The translations under genes were made by a program, and so were the position numbers. From Lachnospiraceae bacterium (lineage in GTDB: Bacteria; Bacillota; Clostridia; Lachnospirales; Lachnospiraceae): 44,533 nucleotides of DNA. The notes under the pieces were generated by a model. That model was not told where the DNA came from. It saw only the letters and a program-made list of their open reading frames with translations, and made no database searches. The stretch is taken from assembly GCA_017526985.1 (NCBI GenBank), contig JAFXQR010000201.1:1-44533 (forward strand). Direction: 5' to 3'. The stretch's first letter is position 1. The number at the start of each line of letters is the position of its first letter. Shown one piece after another: positions 44,516-44,533 of this stretch.

Positions 44516-44533
44516 ACTCAATATCACCTCCGA

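Noticed and set aside
1-44533. tRNA, rRNA, integrase, attachment sites, relaxase
   Set aside because: I looked for these and saw no convincing tRNA fold, rRNA segment, recombinase motif (such as an R..HxxR tyrosine-recombinase or serine-resolvase core) or relaxase triad-histidine motif.

Overview
The window looks like part of a large conjugative element (ICE or plasmid) from a Clostridia / Lachnospiraceae-type host. The evidence is Gram-positive ribosome binding sites (AGGAGG), canonical sigma-A promoters, a DUF6273 protein, and a VirB4 / PrgI / VirB6 / pilin transfer gene set of the kind found in gut Firmicutes. There are no rRNA, tRNA or CRISPR features. Nearly all genes lie on the minus strand. 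The plus-strand exceptions are a possible partial gene end, a broken DUF3990 gene, one TnpB and a large HTH regulator.

Layout. 1-1830: small cargo, including an RHS-toxin-like protein with a possible partner. 1987-3797: a three-gene operon including a DUF6273 protein. 3937-5603: a TnpB element lying between two broken genes. 5623-8390: an HNH protein, a membrane protein with two FliL-like domains, and a lipoprotein. 8664-11631: a HipA/CtkA-like kinase locus with a degenerate second copy and a HAD protein. 11769-17861: a 1782-residue membrane-anchored protein and its partner. 18044-19690: an HTH regulator with a palindromic operator. 19753-20495: a tiny acidic protein and a Doc-like protein. 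20828-27060: the type IV secretion core (VirB4, PrgI-like, VirB6-like, pilin, VirB11/CpaF ATPase). 27193-30054: a CHC2 zinc-finger protein and unknown proteins. 30191-31474: NADAR protein and a kinase-dead HipA-like protein. 31618-36441: a DnaE polymerase with an N-terminal DUF488-like domain. 36541-37942: a second TnpB. 37953-43385: a second full HipA-like kinase, a macro-domain protein, a putative structured small RNA, a Pnkp-like kinase/HD protein and a DUF5710 protein. 43600-44515: a PD-(D/E)XK nuclease with a small partner, probably a cargo island.

The main unifying observation is a repeated sequence box. On the minus strand it reads TTTTTCATATA, often preceded by GTGAAATAT. It occurs about 20 times, essentially once in front of each minus-strand transcription unit, 26-101 bases from the first start codon and often directly behind the previous unit's terminator or stop codon. 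It does not look like a sigma-A promoter. Canonical TTGACA-N17-TATAAT promoters occur separately, in front of a few cargo or regulator genes. I infer an element-wide promoter or operator regulon. The HTH regulator at 18044-19690 is a candidate to control it, but that link is not shown by the sequence.

Two further points connect to this. One box drives no protein gene but a ~185-nt stretch with several stable hairpins and a terminator (40967-41150), a likely small RNA. The guide predicted for the second TnpB is itself a copy of the box, with a second perfect 19-base match in front of virB4.
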